Assembly: GCA_030549775.1 (NCBI GenBank)
Contig: CM060174.1
Span: 95,930,132-95,994,131, forward strand
DNA: 64,000 nt
Direction of reading: 5' to 3'
Source: Tamarix chinensis
Taxonomy: Eukaryota; Streptophyta; Magnoliopsida; Caryophyllales; Tamaricaceae
Shown here: positions 34,585-46,327 of the stretch, piece after piece
Layout of the letters: every line of letters starts with the position of its first letter
Position numbering within the stretch: the first letter of the stretch is position 1
The notes under the pieces: model-generated
The model's database searches: none
The model's input: the letters and a program-made list of their open reading frames with translations, nothing else
What the model was told of the DNA's origin: nothing
Made by a program: the position numbers and the translations under genes

Positions 34585-36371
34585 TGATGAGCTCATATTT
34601 TGACACATTTTATACCCTTATAATCTTAGTTTTTGGTAGTTTATTTAACTAATATAGGGGAATAATTATTGTTTTATACTTAAGTGGTAAAAATTACATA
34701 AATTTTATTATTTGAGCTAAAATGATATAAATTAAGTAAATTTATAATAAAGTATTATTTATTATTATTTATTGAATTTTATTTTGCAGGGTTTGTTTTT
34801 AAACAAAAGAAAAAAAAGAAATAAGACCTATGGACCAACGGCCAAAGGCCGAAGGCCCAAAGGCCTAGAAACAAACGAAACAAAAAGAAATGAAGGCGGG
34901 CGAGCTCAGCAAGGGCTGAGTCAGCCGACGAAAATAGATGAAGAAAAGTCAGCAGGGCTGACGTGGAAAGGTGGGGCGCAACACGGAAGTAAAAAGGAGG
35001 GTGCAGGTTATAAATATAAGACGGGAGAGAAAGGCATAAAGAAGTAGCTTATGCCGTTAGGTGGCAGAGCCGCAAGTCAGAGACAGAGGTCGAGAGCCTC
35101 AACAGGCTCGGAAAGGTGCATCACAGAGAGGACGGGAGACAGACACACGGAAAGTGAGTGGCACGGAGTTCGAGGCGTGCAACACAGCAGCGCCTTCGAC
35201 AGCCGTCAGCCGAGAAAGAAAAAGTAAAAGAAATTTGTTGCACAAAAATTAAAGCGCCGAGAAGAGAAAATAAGAAAGAGGAATAGTTTAATACGGGTAG
35301 AATTTATTTCAGATAAAATTAATTTTTATCTGAATAAATTCTTGATCTTTAATTCAAAATTAATTCCAGTTATTTCTTTCTCTTATTTTTTAATTTATAT
35401 TTTAGATACATATTTCTGTGTAATTAATTCTTTAATTATGGTTGGTTGAATATTTATTGTTAGGGAATGAATTGAAACCCTAGATTATGATTTGAATTGT
35501 AATTTTATTTTCTTTGTTTCGTGAGATTGTTTCTTGACTCTATGTTAATTGCTATCGTTTATTTGTATAATTCTGTCAAGTATAGTTTATTTGGTGCATG
35601 CCTTGTTCTGGTACATCATATGTGATAGTATGTAGGATTATTTGCCTGCTAGGTGGCCATCTAAATATACTAGAATTTATATGTATAAATTGCAGCTAGG
35701 TTAGATAGCAATTCACCTAATCATTTTGTGATTCTAATCGAAGTGGTAAAACGTTTCGATACATGTGGGTTAAGGAAATGAAATACAGGTAGACATGCTT
35801 TTTGTACTAGTATGGGTACTTAGATTGACAGTCTTCCACTTACACTTAAGGCATTAAATCTAGTTAAATATAGGAGCCACTTGTTGCTGCTATACTGCTA
35901 GTATTTAATAGGGTTAATATTGGCGCTTTGTCGTATTAATTAATTAAGGGAAGTAATATAAGGTGTATAGACCTGCTTTTGGTGTGCAACTTGGTCGATC
36001 TCTTTCGCATGATTAAAGGATGACTTAGAAATAAATATTATATTACGACATAATCTAGTGGTAGATTTTTATTTCCCTAACATATTTCTCATATCTGCGG
36101 TTTCCCATTATTTTCATTTATTTCATTATTAGTTTATTTTATTTTATTTATTCCTTTTATTATTTTTATTTTTATAAAACCCCATTCATATTTTTCTTAT
36201 TTATTTATTCTGTGTTATTTAGGATTTTTATTTTTTGTTTTAGTTTTATTTTCAAGCTAGTTAAATAGAGGTGAGCCCTCTCAATCCCCGGCCTAGAACG
36301 ATACCCTTATTTACCAGTGCTACAATTGACAACAAGAGGGTTTAAATTGCGTGTCGGCTACGGTCACACCA
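34585..36371 (+). mobile_element. Family-B solo LTR, TSD ATTGG, nested in A4
   Basis: TGATGAGCTCAT ... GGTCACACCA, flanked by a perfect ATTGG (34,580-34,584 and 36,372-36,376). It is the inverted counterpart of 448-2,273 and interrupts the CCACTATTAT/CCGGTGG tandem module of A4: the left flank ends 'ccagtgg' and the right flank resumes with 'attggtctcc...cactattatgccggtgg'. GC-rich purine block at about 34,840-35,230. Confidence 0.92.
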
Positions 36372-38129
36372 ATTGGTCTCCAACGCAAGGCGCTCCTGGC
36401 CACTATTATGCCGGTGGATCGATCTGGCCTCAACTCTTATGGTATTTCACTATAAGTACTTAGTGTCTTTTTCATGTCTTATAATAATTTAGAGCTTGGG
36501 TTATTGAGCTCAGGATCCCCTAGTATTATAGCCAGTGGATTGAAAACGCATAGAGCATAACGCACCTGACTACTATTATATGTCGTGGATTGATCTCTAG
36601 GGTACCTTGGTACCTAGCCACTATTATACCGGTGGATCGGTCTGGGCACGGGTCAATAATATTCCGCTTTAAATGATTAGTGTCTTACCGTGTCTTATTC
36701 AACAAGTTTTCACCCTAGACATGCATGTAACAATTTATCTACTCCTATTCTCCCGAGATGGCCCATCCCATACCTTGAGACTTCTACACCTCCTAACACA
36801 CCCCAACATCCTTTCTTTCTTCCATTTACTCACGGTGGAAGCCCAACTCCTAAGTGTGTGAGTTAAGGCCCACTACCTTATGCCATCCAAGTTTACTTAC
36901 TATCTCCCCTTAGGGTTTTCCCCTAAAACCCTAATTGGACCTATGTAGCCCATCCTTCTCTACCTCACGCAACTAAATCTCCTTTACCATTCCACACATC
37001 ACCTCACTTAGATTCAACCACCATCATTTCACTTTACTCCCTCAATACACATGTGACCATAAAACCTTAGTTAGCCACTTCAAACCCTAGCACCTTTCTT
37101 CCATAATGTCACCCCTCCATTTCTCCCCTACCATCCTTTCTCTCCCATGACATCCATACTCACCCTACACATGATATTCTTCCACTCTCATCCCATATTC
37201 CACTCACCCTCAATTATTTTTACTCTCACAATTGCTCTAAATTAAGGTTTTCCTCCCAAACCCTAGCCATGTTTCCTATGCACCCTTATACTAACCTACA
37301 TACTATTTTTCACCCAAAGTCTCTAATCACTCCAACAACTCTTCCTTTACCTTACTTACACCCTAAGATAACTTTTCCCATGTAAGGATCATCACCATGC
37401 AAACTCCATCCATCCCATGTAAATCCTAGAGTTTCACATGCAAACTCTAAAGCTTCCCATACAACCTCCTTCCATCCTATGCAAGGTTCACCCCACTCTT
37501 TTATATTGTTCATAATTACCTTTTTATTTCCCCCATCATGGATCATGAGATAATTAGGTCAATCCCATATCCCTTTTGTCAACTCAATTCCCCATTTTCC
37601 CTTTTCATCCTTCACCCCATATCATATTATTAAACACCCTAGCATGCATGTCCTAAAGGGGCACATCATATGACATCATAAGCAAAACATACATATCATT
37701 ATACACATATCATAAGAAAGTCACATAAGTATATCTCAACTTCAAGCTGGCCTACACGTAAACAGTCATAATAGTTATAAAGTATACAACATAACATAGC
37801 ACATGACATACAAATCACAGAACACACACATAGTTGGTCTTAGCTACATTCTTACCTAATACCACACCGGTCTTGGAGTACGCTCCTACGCCTCCTTAGG
37901 GTTTTGACTTTATTCACCTATAAGAGGGAAAAACTAAGGGTTAACTTCCCTCTTACCAAAGTTACTATTATTTCCTACCTTACCCTTATCATAGCCTAAT
38001 ATTAGGGTTACTATTATCAATAGTAGTTTTATAAATAAAAGTAGGTTATTATTCTTAAGGTAGATAATTATGTTATTACTAGTTAAAATAGGTCTTAGGA
38101 GGTACATAGGTTCATGATAAGGTATTTAT

Positions 38130-38485
38130 AGCCATATTGATATTATTAAAGATAATAGCTTTAATATTACTGATAATAGTAATAATAATAGTTGTAGCAA
38201 TAATAACAACAACAACAATAATAGTTCTAATCTTAAGCATAATACTTGAAAGGGTCCTCATAATCATAATAATATTAACCTTAGTGACAATAAGGTCGAG
38301 GTTAATAATAGTGATAATAATAAAAATAATAGTAATAATAACAATAATGATAATATTTTTAAGAATAATACTAATAATAATAATAATCGTAATAATTATA
38401 ATATAAGGGTTGAAATATTTATAATAATAATAGTGATAATATGCCAAAGTTAGTATTAATAATGATGATGATGATGATAAAAATA

Positions 38486-38523
<38 letters not shown>

Positions 38524-38645
38524 AATAAGGTTTCGACCATTAATAATAGTAGTATTATTAATATTTCGAAGTTATATTTAATAATAATGATGATAAGAAA
38601 AAAATAATAATGATAACATAATAATAATAATAATAATAATACAAA
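38130..38645. repeat. (AAT)n and (GAT)n microsatellite tract in A4
   Basis: Interrupted AAT runs with a GATGAT... block at 38,463-38,522. Open frames with poly-Ile, poly-Ser or poly-Leu here are by-products of the triplet repeat. Confidence 0.9.
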
Positions 38646-38669
38646 TAAAAGATATAACATTTGCATAAG

Positions 38670-39860
38670 TAGGGTTAAGGGTTGTGGGGGTTAGGGTACC
38701 ACCTAGGGATGGTGGTGAACAGGTGGCACCGGCAACGACGGTGAAGGGAGAAGAGAGGGTGGAAAGGTGGTTGTTTAAGATAGAAGAGGGGAAATGAGAG
38801 GGTGATTGAGGTGATGGAGGATGCCCTAGGTTGAGAGGGCTGGAATGGTGGTGGTGGTGTAGCCAAATGAGTTGCGTAGGCGACGGGGGGTGTGGTGGCC
38901 GAAAGTAGTGGAGAGAGAGGAAGGGAGAAGGAGAGGGAGGTAGGGGAAAAGGAAGGTAGGGGGAGGTATAGGAGGTTCTGGTGGTGGTTTTGGGGGTATA
39001 GGAAGTGATGGTTGCTACGGGAATGGCAGCAGACGGCGGCGCAAAGAGAGACAGTGGGTGAGAAGAGGTTGGTTAAATAACCAACTTTGTACGGTCAAGG
39101 CGTCTCGTGTAGGGAGAATTGAGGGTGGTGGGTGGTGTAGTTTGGTGGAGGGTGGTGTAGAGAGTGTTTTGGGAGTTAGTTCGGGCAGCGGTTTATGAGG
39201 CAGTAATAGGGTGGATGTCTGAATAGGCGACGACGCAACAAAGGAAGGAAATTCTGGGCAGTAAAGAAAAGATCGAATGGGGGTGGTTAAAGGGTATTTA
39301 TAGGCCATTGAAGGGGGGAAATGATAGAGGAGGGAGAGGGGAAGGGAATTGCATGCGTAATAGGTCGTTGGCAAGTAGTTCCCGACTGGTATAAGCTTGC
39401 AAAGTTGTTGGTCTTGTTAGCTCGGGGAAGGAGAAAGGAAGGGGGAGAGGGGCACGTGTGACGAGAGAGAGAGGCTGATTGGATCGAAAAGGGAGAGGGA
39501 TCAACGGGGGACAGAGGGGAGGTGGTAGGCCGACGTGTGGTGTTACAGAGGTCATATGCTTGCATGGGGAAGAGTCGGAAAGATGCGGGTTGGGGAAGAA
39601 GACGGTTCAGGGAAGAAGGAAGAAGAAAGGAATGGACCAGCTAGTGCGGGGGAAAAAGAAAGAAAGAAAAATAGAGGGAGCCGGACTAGGCGGTTGGCGA
39701 GGGAAAAGAAAGGAAGGCGGGCCTTGGGCTGTGTGGGGGAGAGAAGAGAGGGAAGAAAGTTTGGGTCGCCGGGGAGGCTGGCCCAAATTGGGGGTGGAGG
39801 AAAAAAAAAGAAAAGGAGAAAGGAGAGGAAGGAAAGAAAAAAAGGGGGGAAAGGAAAAAT
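38670..39860. repeat. Purine-rich GC block of A4
   Basis: Strongly strand-skewed (G/A-rich on +) with GGTGG and GGGAG words; the complement gives Pro/Ser/Leu-rich frames with no domain. All family-A copies carry this block between the (AAT)n tract and the AT-rich tail (14,400-15,080; 49,720-50,325; 50,640-51,800 in reverse; 58,560-59,710; 60,150-60,480). I treat the open frames as chance products of skew. Confidence 0.7.
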
Positions 39861-40168
39861 AGGTGGGTTGGGGTATTTAGAATATTTTGATATTTTAAAA
39901 TATTTAAAATAATAATATTTTAATAAAATAATAATTAAATTCCCTTTTTAAATTAATTTAGGATATTTTGCATGATTTTTCCTTAATTCCATTTTAATTA
40001 GTAAAATAACCTAATTTTTTTCTAATTAAAATATTTATTATTTTCCTCTTGATTTTTTCTTAATTACTTCATCTTATTTTAATAAAATAATTTATTTCAT
40101 TAATTTTTCTAATAAATCCTTATTTTGCCATAATTTTCTAAATTAAGGTTTTGGGATATTTTAGTTAG

Positions 40169-40880
40169 ACTCAATAAAGTGACCACAAGTCCTGCATTGT
40201 GTTGAAATTAATAGTTATATCATATATAAAAATTAGTTAGCACTATTTTTTTTTTGCTAGTAATTTGTTATGAAAAATTGACAAAAGAAATATTTTGATT
40301 CTTTGTCCATCTTGTGATGCTAATATAAGGCTAATTCAAATGACATGGGAGTATGATTTACCATTGTTTAGAAGGCCATATGTCTAGTGGGGATTAAACT
40401 TCACTCACACAAGTCATGGCCTTGTGTGAATACTTTTTAATTAAGAAGTCATTGTCTAAGTATCGTTTATCATGAGTAGCTCATAAGTACTTCTTATTGA
40501 TAAAATACCAATTGAGGAAAATCCCTTAATAAGAGATTATGGTAAGTTTCTCTTTAGATTCAAGAGAACACCGGAAATTCCTGCATCCATTTTATATGAT
40601 AAAGATGTTGAAATATGCCAAACACCACTTTTTATAATGACTTACTTTTAATGATAACTTATCTGTAAATTATTATTTTATACATTATTTGTTTTACAAT
40701 AAAAGGTCTATCATTTTTTTTAAAAGATTTATTTTATAATATATTCCATTTAAATATGTTATTTTATAATGACTTACTTTTAGTAATAACTTATCGACAA
40801 ACAATTATTTTATACATTATTTTTTTTACTATAAAAGATCTTTCATTTATATATATATATATAAAGATTTACTTTGTAAT
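40169..40880. other. AT-rich intergenic DNA
   Basis: No gene seen. 40,630-40,870 contains an imperfect direct duplication of about 160 bp: the phrase 'ataatgacttacttttaatgataactta' near 40,634 recurs near 40,766 with small changes, each followed by 'atacattattt...aaaggtct/aaagatct'. Confidence 0.55.
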
Positions 40881-41048
40881 TGTAACACCCTGAGTTGATA
40901 CGAGGGTCATCCATCCTAAAATTGCTCCACGGCTAGCACGTTTAACTATGTAGTTCTTAGGACGGAATCACTAAAAGGATGGTATACCATATTGATATAA
41001 GTAGCCAATTCAATCCTTACAACACTCCGCACAATTTGGGGTATTACA
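40881..41048 (-). mobile_element. Short Cassandra-type solo LTR with 5S-like sequence, TSD GTAAT
   Basis: TGTAACACCCTGA ... TTTGGGGTATTACA, 168 bp, flanked by a perfect GTAAT (40,876-40,880 and 41,049-41,053). The minus strand matches the 5S rRNA internal promoter region: phrases 'agttaaacgtgct' and 'aggatggatgacc' stand where 5S has AGTTAAGCGTGCT and AGGATGGGTGACC. Cassandra elements are non-autonomous TRIM retrotransposons whose LTRs carry 5S sequence, so this is a solo LTR. It is shorter than the usual 250-350 bp, probably by internal deletion. Confidence 0.87.
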
Positions 41049-41053
41049 GTAAT

Positions 41054-42780
41054 ATAAGTCATTTAACAAACAAATATAAAATATAAATTCTTTGTTACTC
41101 ATTTTATCCATCTATTTTTATTTGTAAATATAAACAAAATTAGATTATTAATTAGGAAAGTATAATTAATGTTAGAATATCTTAGTAAACTTCGATGTAA
41201 ATATTTATATAAAAAAAGTATGCTAAAATTTTGTAAGTCTTATTATTCGAAAGAAAAATATAAAATGTTTTGAGTATAAGAAATTATTTGATGGTGTACA
41301 TTTATGTAAACTCATTCAAAATATTATAACTTGCTATCGGTACGGCGGTGGTAGATCGAGAGCGGGGTGACTAAGCTCGTACACTTCTAGCCTATTTGTT
41401 TTGGGGTGTAAAGGGGTTAATGGGGATGAATAAATTAATTTACCTCATTTGGAAAAAAAAATTATTAACCTTGACGGGGTGAATCTGAGTTAATGTTTAC
41501 CATTCACCCTATTTAGCCTAATTTTTATTAACCCCAAATTTAGGAAGTAATGGAGGTAAATGTTATAATTTAAGTAAAATTTTTGCATAATTGGATGAAA
41601 ATACCTCTAATAATTTTTTGCAAGTCGTTCTCCTCACTTGCCTCTTCTCTCGTTCTTTGCAAGCCTCCCTCGACACTATTGTAGTCCCTACTCCCTTTGC
41701 CTCTACCTCATCATGCTTCATCAACATCCTAGCAATGAAAATCGTAGTTGCAGTGTCGATGACCACTCTCTTCTCTTCTCGTAGCATCTATTCCTCTCAA
41801 AGAGTTGTAGTGTCAATGGCCTTATCCATTACCCTATTTATTTATTTTTTCCTTTTCTACGTTCGATGGCCAGGTAACTCATTTTTTCCATTTTTCTTCT
41901 AGTTGAAATGATCATGTATAGATCTGATATTGGTCGTGCACATTCCCCTATTCAATTTGTGTTGGTCATGACATCTGGTCGAAGCTCTCATGGTTGCACT
42001 TCAACTGATGTTCTCCTTTTGGTTTAAATCACCTTGTTTTGTTTGTTTTACTAGATTGATAATGCTTGGTTTGATCCTTTTTTTAGATATTTTGTTGTGA
42101 TGTTATTTGTTTTTCTTGATTCATGGTCAATTGTTGCTTGATTAATACTATTTCTCCAAACGGTTGCTAAGTTTGACATCCTCTATTCCACCAATCTGCA
42201 ATTTTTTGCTTGAATTGGAGACCATGACCAATAAACTGCTTGAACAAATATATGTTTGTGTAATTAACCGTTGTCATTTATGAATATCTTCATTATTAGA
42301 GGATCCATTGAGGTTAATTCAATGAAGGATAATTGAATATCTGAATTGTGCAATTGACTATTGGCAAATCCTTCTGCAAACTTTTGTCTCCTATAATTTT
42401 TTAATATTTGCCTTATTTTGTTTGTGTTGCCTCCTACACAGTTTATTTTCTTCCTGTAAATTTATGTTAGGCTTGTTTTTTTTTGCTCAAATACATTTGC
42501 ATTGTTTTGTTTGAATTTCTGGTCGGAATGTTTTTGCACTGTTTGATTGCAGTTAGCATATGTTGCAGACCAAGGCTTCAGTTTGTATGCATTTTTTTGT
42601 TTTAAACCTATAGCTAACCTACAATTGTTTGTTTTTTAGCCATAACTATTTAGTTATGACACTTCCTTCCATTATCTCTTTAAGTTCAAAATTTATATAC
42701 AATAAGATAATTTCAAGCTTACTATTGAAATCATTTTGCCATTGGCATTTGATATTCTTAATTAATTTTAGCTTACAATT
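41054..42780. other. Intergenic DNA; possible 5' part of a Myb/SANT-like gene or element
   Basis: 41,054-41,340 is AT-rich. 41,400-41,570 is rich in 'ggggttaatgg' and its complement-like 'ccattcaccctatttagcc', hinting at a small inverted-repeat element, with no clear ends. 41,590-41,902 has an open frame of 103 codons, Ser/Phe-rich, without a family I recognise. 42,000-42,780 is T-rich and may be intron-like DNA before the next entry. Confidence 0.4.
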
Positions 42781-42782
42781 CC

Positions 42783-43700
42783 ATGGTAAAAGAACTTGAA
42801 GAGAAGTTTCCTAAATCCTCATGGAATAAGAACCAATTTCACAATAGGATAAAATATCTAAAAGGAAAGTCTTTTAAATGTTATGACATATTTAGGAATG
42901 TTTCACATAGTGGTTGGGGGTGTTAATCCTACTACTCAAATGTGGGATCTCAAAGATAAAGTATGGAATCAACTAATTGAAATGTGTGTAGTGTCAATTT
43001 GATGAAATCGTACTTTGTTTTGTTTTGTTGGTTTCATGTACTTCGTTTGTTTGTTTGTCATAGAGCAATCTAAAGGCTGCAGAATGGAAGGGTAAAACAA
43101 TTATCTTACATAAAAAACTGGAAGAGCTTTTTTTTAAGGATGGGGTACTCAGGGATAATGTTGTAACTGCTGCTAAAGTAAGAGAAAGAAGAATATTGGC
43201 TGCAAGACAATGGATAATTTAGCAGTATGATTCATGACATTGATAATATGGTTTCATAAGACAAAGTTCACATTAAGGGATTCAGTTCATTTGGTATAGA
43301 TTTTAGGAATCCACCTCCTTCTTCACAAGACTATGTTTCATATGCTAGTAATACAAGTGTGCCACAAGCAAGTGTGAGTTATGGAAAATGCATTAAGGGT
43401 AAGAGGAAAATAGATGCATTTATTACGTCATGTTCTGAAATGTAAAGCGAATAGGTAGAGAAGTTTGTCACAATTATGGACAAACACTAACGTGTTGGTC
43501 CCATGGAAGCTATACCGTGTGTTGAGGAGCTTGACTTTGATTCAAGGTACAAGATGTAGACTACTCTCTATCTTTTAAAGAATCTTGTAGACTATGATAT
43601 GCTAAATAAATATCCATTAGAACAGCGCCAGTCTATATTATGACTTATATTAGTGCAAGCACATATCATTAGCAAATTAGAACCTTCTCCTTATGTGTAG
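42783..43700 (+). pseudogene. Myb/SANT-like DNA-binding domain pseudogene
   Basis: Begins MVKELEEKFPKSSWNKNQ and reads through FHNRIKYLKGKSFKCYDIF, SGWG, then a WDLKDKVWNQLIE-like segment: the Myb/SANT-like fold (relatives have WxxxxxxNRxKxLK..., SGFGWD, VWDxxI). After stops and an intron-like gap it resumes 'AAEWKGKTIILHKKLEELF' (43,079-43,135), matching the follow-on segment that in relatives reads about KFRxKPFPxYxxL. A further strip (43,501-43,690) resembles the family's C-terminal helices. Relatives are either plant Myb/SANT-like proteins or ORF1 of PIF/Harbinger transposons. No transposase is seen here. Confidence 0.7.
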
Positions 43701-43959
43701 TTTCACTTTTCGTTGATTGTGAAAAATTTGTGAAGTTTTTGAGTTTATGTTGTAGATGATGATGGACATATTTTGTTTTGTATCTAGGAGGATGGATGAA
43801 TTTTAATTTAAGTTTTTTTTAAAGAAAGATGATGAGTGTCATTCTTCAATGTATCATATATGATTTATTATGTTTGTACATTTTTTTTTAAATCTTTAAA
43901 CTAGTTAGATAAATGGATGTTGCAATGTCAAAATTGCTTGACTTGTAAATTTGTTGGTA

Positions 43960-44300
43960 GTGGTTATGGATGATAAGGTGGTGGAGATATGATGGAGTTG
44001 GTCTTAGAGAGTGAGTTGTGGTGGTGGTGGTGGTGGATGATAAGGTGGTGGAGATATGAATCATATGGTGGAGTTGGTGGTGGAGGATGAGTTGTTGTGG
44101 TGGTGGAGGAGGAGTTGGTGCTGGTGGTTATAGATGATAAGATGGTGGAGATATGATGGAGTTAGTGGTGGTAGAGGAAGAGGAGTTGGTTGTTGTGGTG
44201 GTGGTTATGGATGATAAGGTGGTGGAGATATGATGGAGTTAGTGGTGGTAGAGGAGGAGGAGTTGGTTGTTGTGGTAGCGGTGATGGTGGAGGTAAAAGT
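43960..44300. repeat. GGTGGT/GATAAG minisatellite
   Basis: The phrase 'gatgataaggtggtggagatatgatggag' recurs near 43,968, 44,035, 44,127 and 44,209, separated by variable GGT/GGA-rich spacers, so the spacing is irregular (67-92 bp). Continues the 3' flank of the Myb/SANT-like remnant. Confidence 0.75.
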
Positions 44301-44844
44301 GTTTTGAGAAAAATTTATCAACTTAGCCCTAATTTGGTATTACTTATTTTTCATAATTGCTTTTAGATAAAAAATTCTTTTATAAATTTACTTTTTAAAA
44401 AGTACTTTATCAAGTAAAATATATGTTTGGTTTTACTTTTGTTGTATAAGTAATTAATACTAAAAAACTACTTATTGTACCTTATTAGTGTTTGGTTTTC
44501 ATTTTTTACAAATTTGCTTTTTATTTCTCATTTTTAATTTTTATCTTATATATATGTATATATATATATCTTTCGATAATAATTATTATATAACTTATGT
44601 AATATTAAATATTAAAAATCATATGAAACATAAAAAAATGTTTTAAAAATTATAAAAAGTATAAAGATATTATAAAATACTAAAAATTGTAAAATAAAAA
44701 TTATAAATTCTTAAAAAATTATGAACAATGACTAATTTTTTTATTTATAAAATTCACTAACATCTAAAATTAAAATAGTGTTAATAATCATCAAATTCAC
44801 TAACATTTAATTTTTATATTATGTAAGATATAGAACATTATTTT
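44301..44844. other. AT-rich intergenic DNA
   Basis: 44,330-44,540 resembles in wording 60,950-61,180 ('actttttaaaaagta', 'tttggttttac'/'aaaaccaaa'), which may mark copies of a small AT-rich element; ends not defined. No gene seen. Confidence 0.4.
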
Positions 44845-45241
44845 CAATGAGCTGAAGTTTGTACCAACTTCACACTCACCTTTCCGACTACTAGGCACAA
44901 AACCAAGTCCTGTGTCATCAAAGCCTTTCATCTCCATCTAGGCACCTGTGTCGAGCACCCCTATGATCACATCGTTCTTTGTTGTGAAGCACTAATGTCG
45001 TGGCCACCTCCAATCCAAACATAGGAACCCACATAAGAAAAATGTCCCTAATCTCGTGGAGAGTAGTGTAAGCACTAAACTTACTACAACCTTGGCTTCT
45101 TTTAGTCCCCTCTTGGATATAACTTCTGCCACCTAATAAGCGTAAGATTTTTATCATGCAGCAAAGGAAATTCTTTTTGCTTTTCTTCCTTAATTTCAGA
45201 GGAAGCAGATAGGTCACAAAACCCAAAACCAGAACTTCCAT
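44845..45241 (-). pseudogene. Subtilisin-like protease (SBT) fragment
   Basis: On the minus strand one frame reads NDVIIGVLDTGA, a stop, then MEMKGFDDTGLGFVPSSRKG and ECEVGTNFSSLK. This is the start of the peptidase S8 domain of plant subtilases, including the DTG of the catalytic Asp (family: DVIIGVLDTGVWPESxSFxDxGxGPxPxxWKGxCExGxxF). The Trp of DTGVWPE is the stop here. The signal peptide, the His and Ser parts and the rest are missing. Upstream text to 45,241 is open for 107 codons but in another frame. A dead fragment. Confidence 0.75.
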
Positions 45242-45758
45242 TCAGCTAAAACATGAAAATTTATCTATATCCGAGACTCAATTCATGATTATTGTTTTCA
45301 ATTTTTTTAAACATACATATCATAACAAGCTGTAGATAAAAAAATAAATAAAAATTGAGCTAATAATAATGAAATGACTATGTTTTATTATTTACCTCAT
45401 TAGGAATTGGCGGCTGAGACCTAGAGGTTTTGTAGAAGGACCTAATGGCTTCAACATGATCAGACGACTAAAATTCATTGCTCATTGAAGTTGAAGGTAA
45501 AGAAGGGATTAAGGTTTCACAAATGGAGGCCAATGATTGTATTTGGAAGCGTGAAAATCCATGGTTGTATTTCTCTATCCTCACTCCTTTGAACAATGGA
45601 TGGCCCCTCCTTCTTCCTTCGTCCATGGTAGTTGTGGTGGTGGTGGTGGTGGTGCCGTTTTGTGTTTTCCACTTCCTCCTCGCACTTGATGGTGGGTGAA
45701 CCGAAGATGATAGGACACCAACCCAGTTTCTCTTTCTTATTTTGCTGTTTTAGCAGGG
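45242..45758. other. Intergenic DNA between two pseudogenes
   Basis: 45,478-45,699 (+) is open but contains a (GTG)n run giving poly-Val and has no family likeness. Nothing else recognised. Confidence 0.4.
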
Positions 45759-46327
45759 TTAGGAAACTCGGTCACACACCGTGCACCCAACCCCACTACT
45801 CACGATCACGAACTTCTCCACAAACTCCTTCCCCCACGCCTCGGCCATCCTGCACCCCACCCACCCGCCATAAATAATTGAGTACACCGTACACCTCTCC
45901 ATGCTCAATCCCTTCCTCAGCCCTACAACCACACACCTGGCCTGAAAGCTCACGCTCCTGTCCCCACACCTCGCATGGGACCCCGCTTAAGACACAATAG
46001 ATCGGGGACGTACACATTGAACGACCTTGAGAGCCGGCGGATTTGGAGAAAGAACTGTCACCGAGTTTCTGTGTCGTACTCGTGGATTAGGACGAGGTTT
46101 AGTTTGTCGTGCTAGCAGTGATTCGAGAGCCAGAAATGGAGGGTGGTAGAGGGGTCGAGTTCGACGATGTAGGTTGTGAGGAAGTAGATGGAGAGGAAGA
46201 AATATGCGATTGGTATGAAGATCGAGATTTTTCTGTTTTGGAGAATGGTGAAGAAGCGACACGCGACAGAGAGGATGAGGCTTAGGTAGATCAACAAATG
46301 GTGTTGTAGGACCTTTGAAGTATCCAT
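45759..46327 (-). pseudogene. Alpha/beta-hydrolase pseudogene
   Basis: On the minus strand pieces in several frames follow the order of plant alpha/beta-hydrolase-fold proteins: a hydrophobic N-terminus, TTLHFW (about 46,140), a LVLIHEYD-like piece where relatives have LVLIHGFG, a SFNVYVPDLL-like piece (relatives RHFNLYVPDLLFFG), LSMERCTVYSIIYGG, which stands for the nucleophile elbow GxSYGG and has lost the Ser and a Gly, then CRMAEAWGKEFVEKFVIVSSGV. At least two stops/frameshifts and the broken elbow show it is inactive. It ends near 45,759. I recall the family as hydrolase/lipase-like; substrate unknown. Confidence 0.75.

Larger units (their letters stand above)
33869..40163 (+). mobile_element. 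Family-A giant LTR copy A4, TSD GTTAG, with a nested family-B LTR
   Basis: Starts TGTAACACTCCC and ends ...TTTTGGGATATTTTA (CA changed to TA), flanked by a perfect GTTAG (33,864-33,868 and 40,164-40,168). Removing the nested B LTR (34,585-36,371 plus 5 bp) leaves about 4.5 kb. Order inside: conserved terminus with 'cggtcttgtactaac' (33,997-34,011), block around 34,200-34,330 ending in TACGTATTGAGTAAGGTAACC, tandem module (34,500-34,580, resumed 36,390-36,650), ACATGCATG (36,719), (AAT/GAT)n (38,130-38,645), purine-rich GC block (38,670-39,860) and AT-rich tail (39,870-40,163). No protein domain, primer site or second LTR: a solo LTR. Confidence 0.9.

Noticed and set aside
38112..38666. 184-codon minus-strand frame rich in Leu/Ser/Ile
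   Set aside because: It is the translation of AAT/GAT triplet runs.
40895..40990. A genuine 5S rRNA gene
   Set aside because: Many substitutions, incomplete, and enclosed by TG..CA ends with a target duplication: a Cassandra-type LTR.
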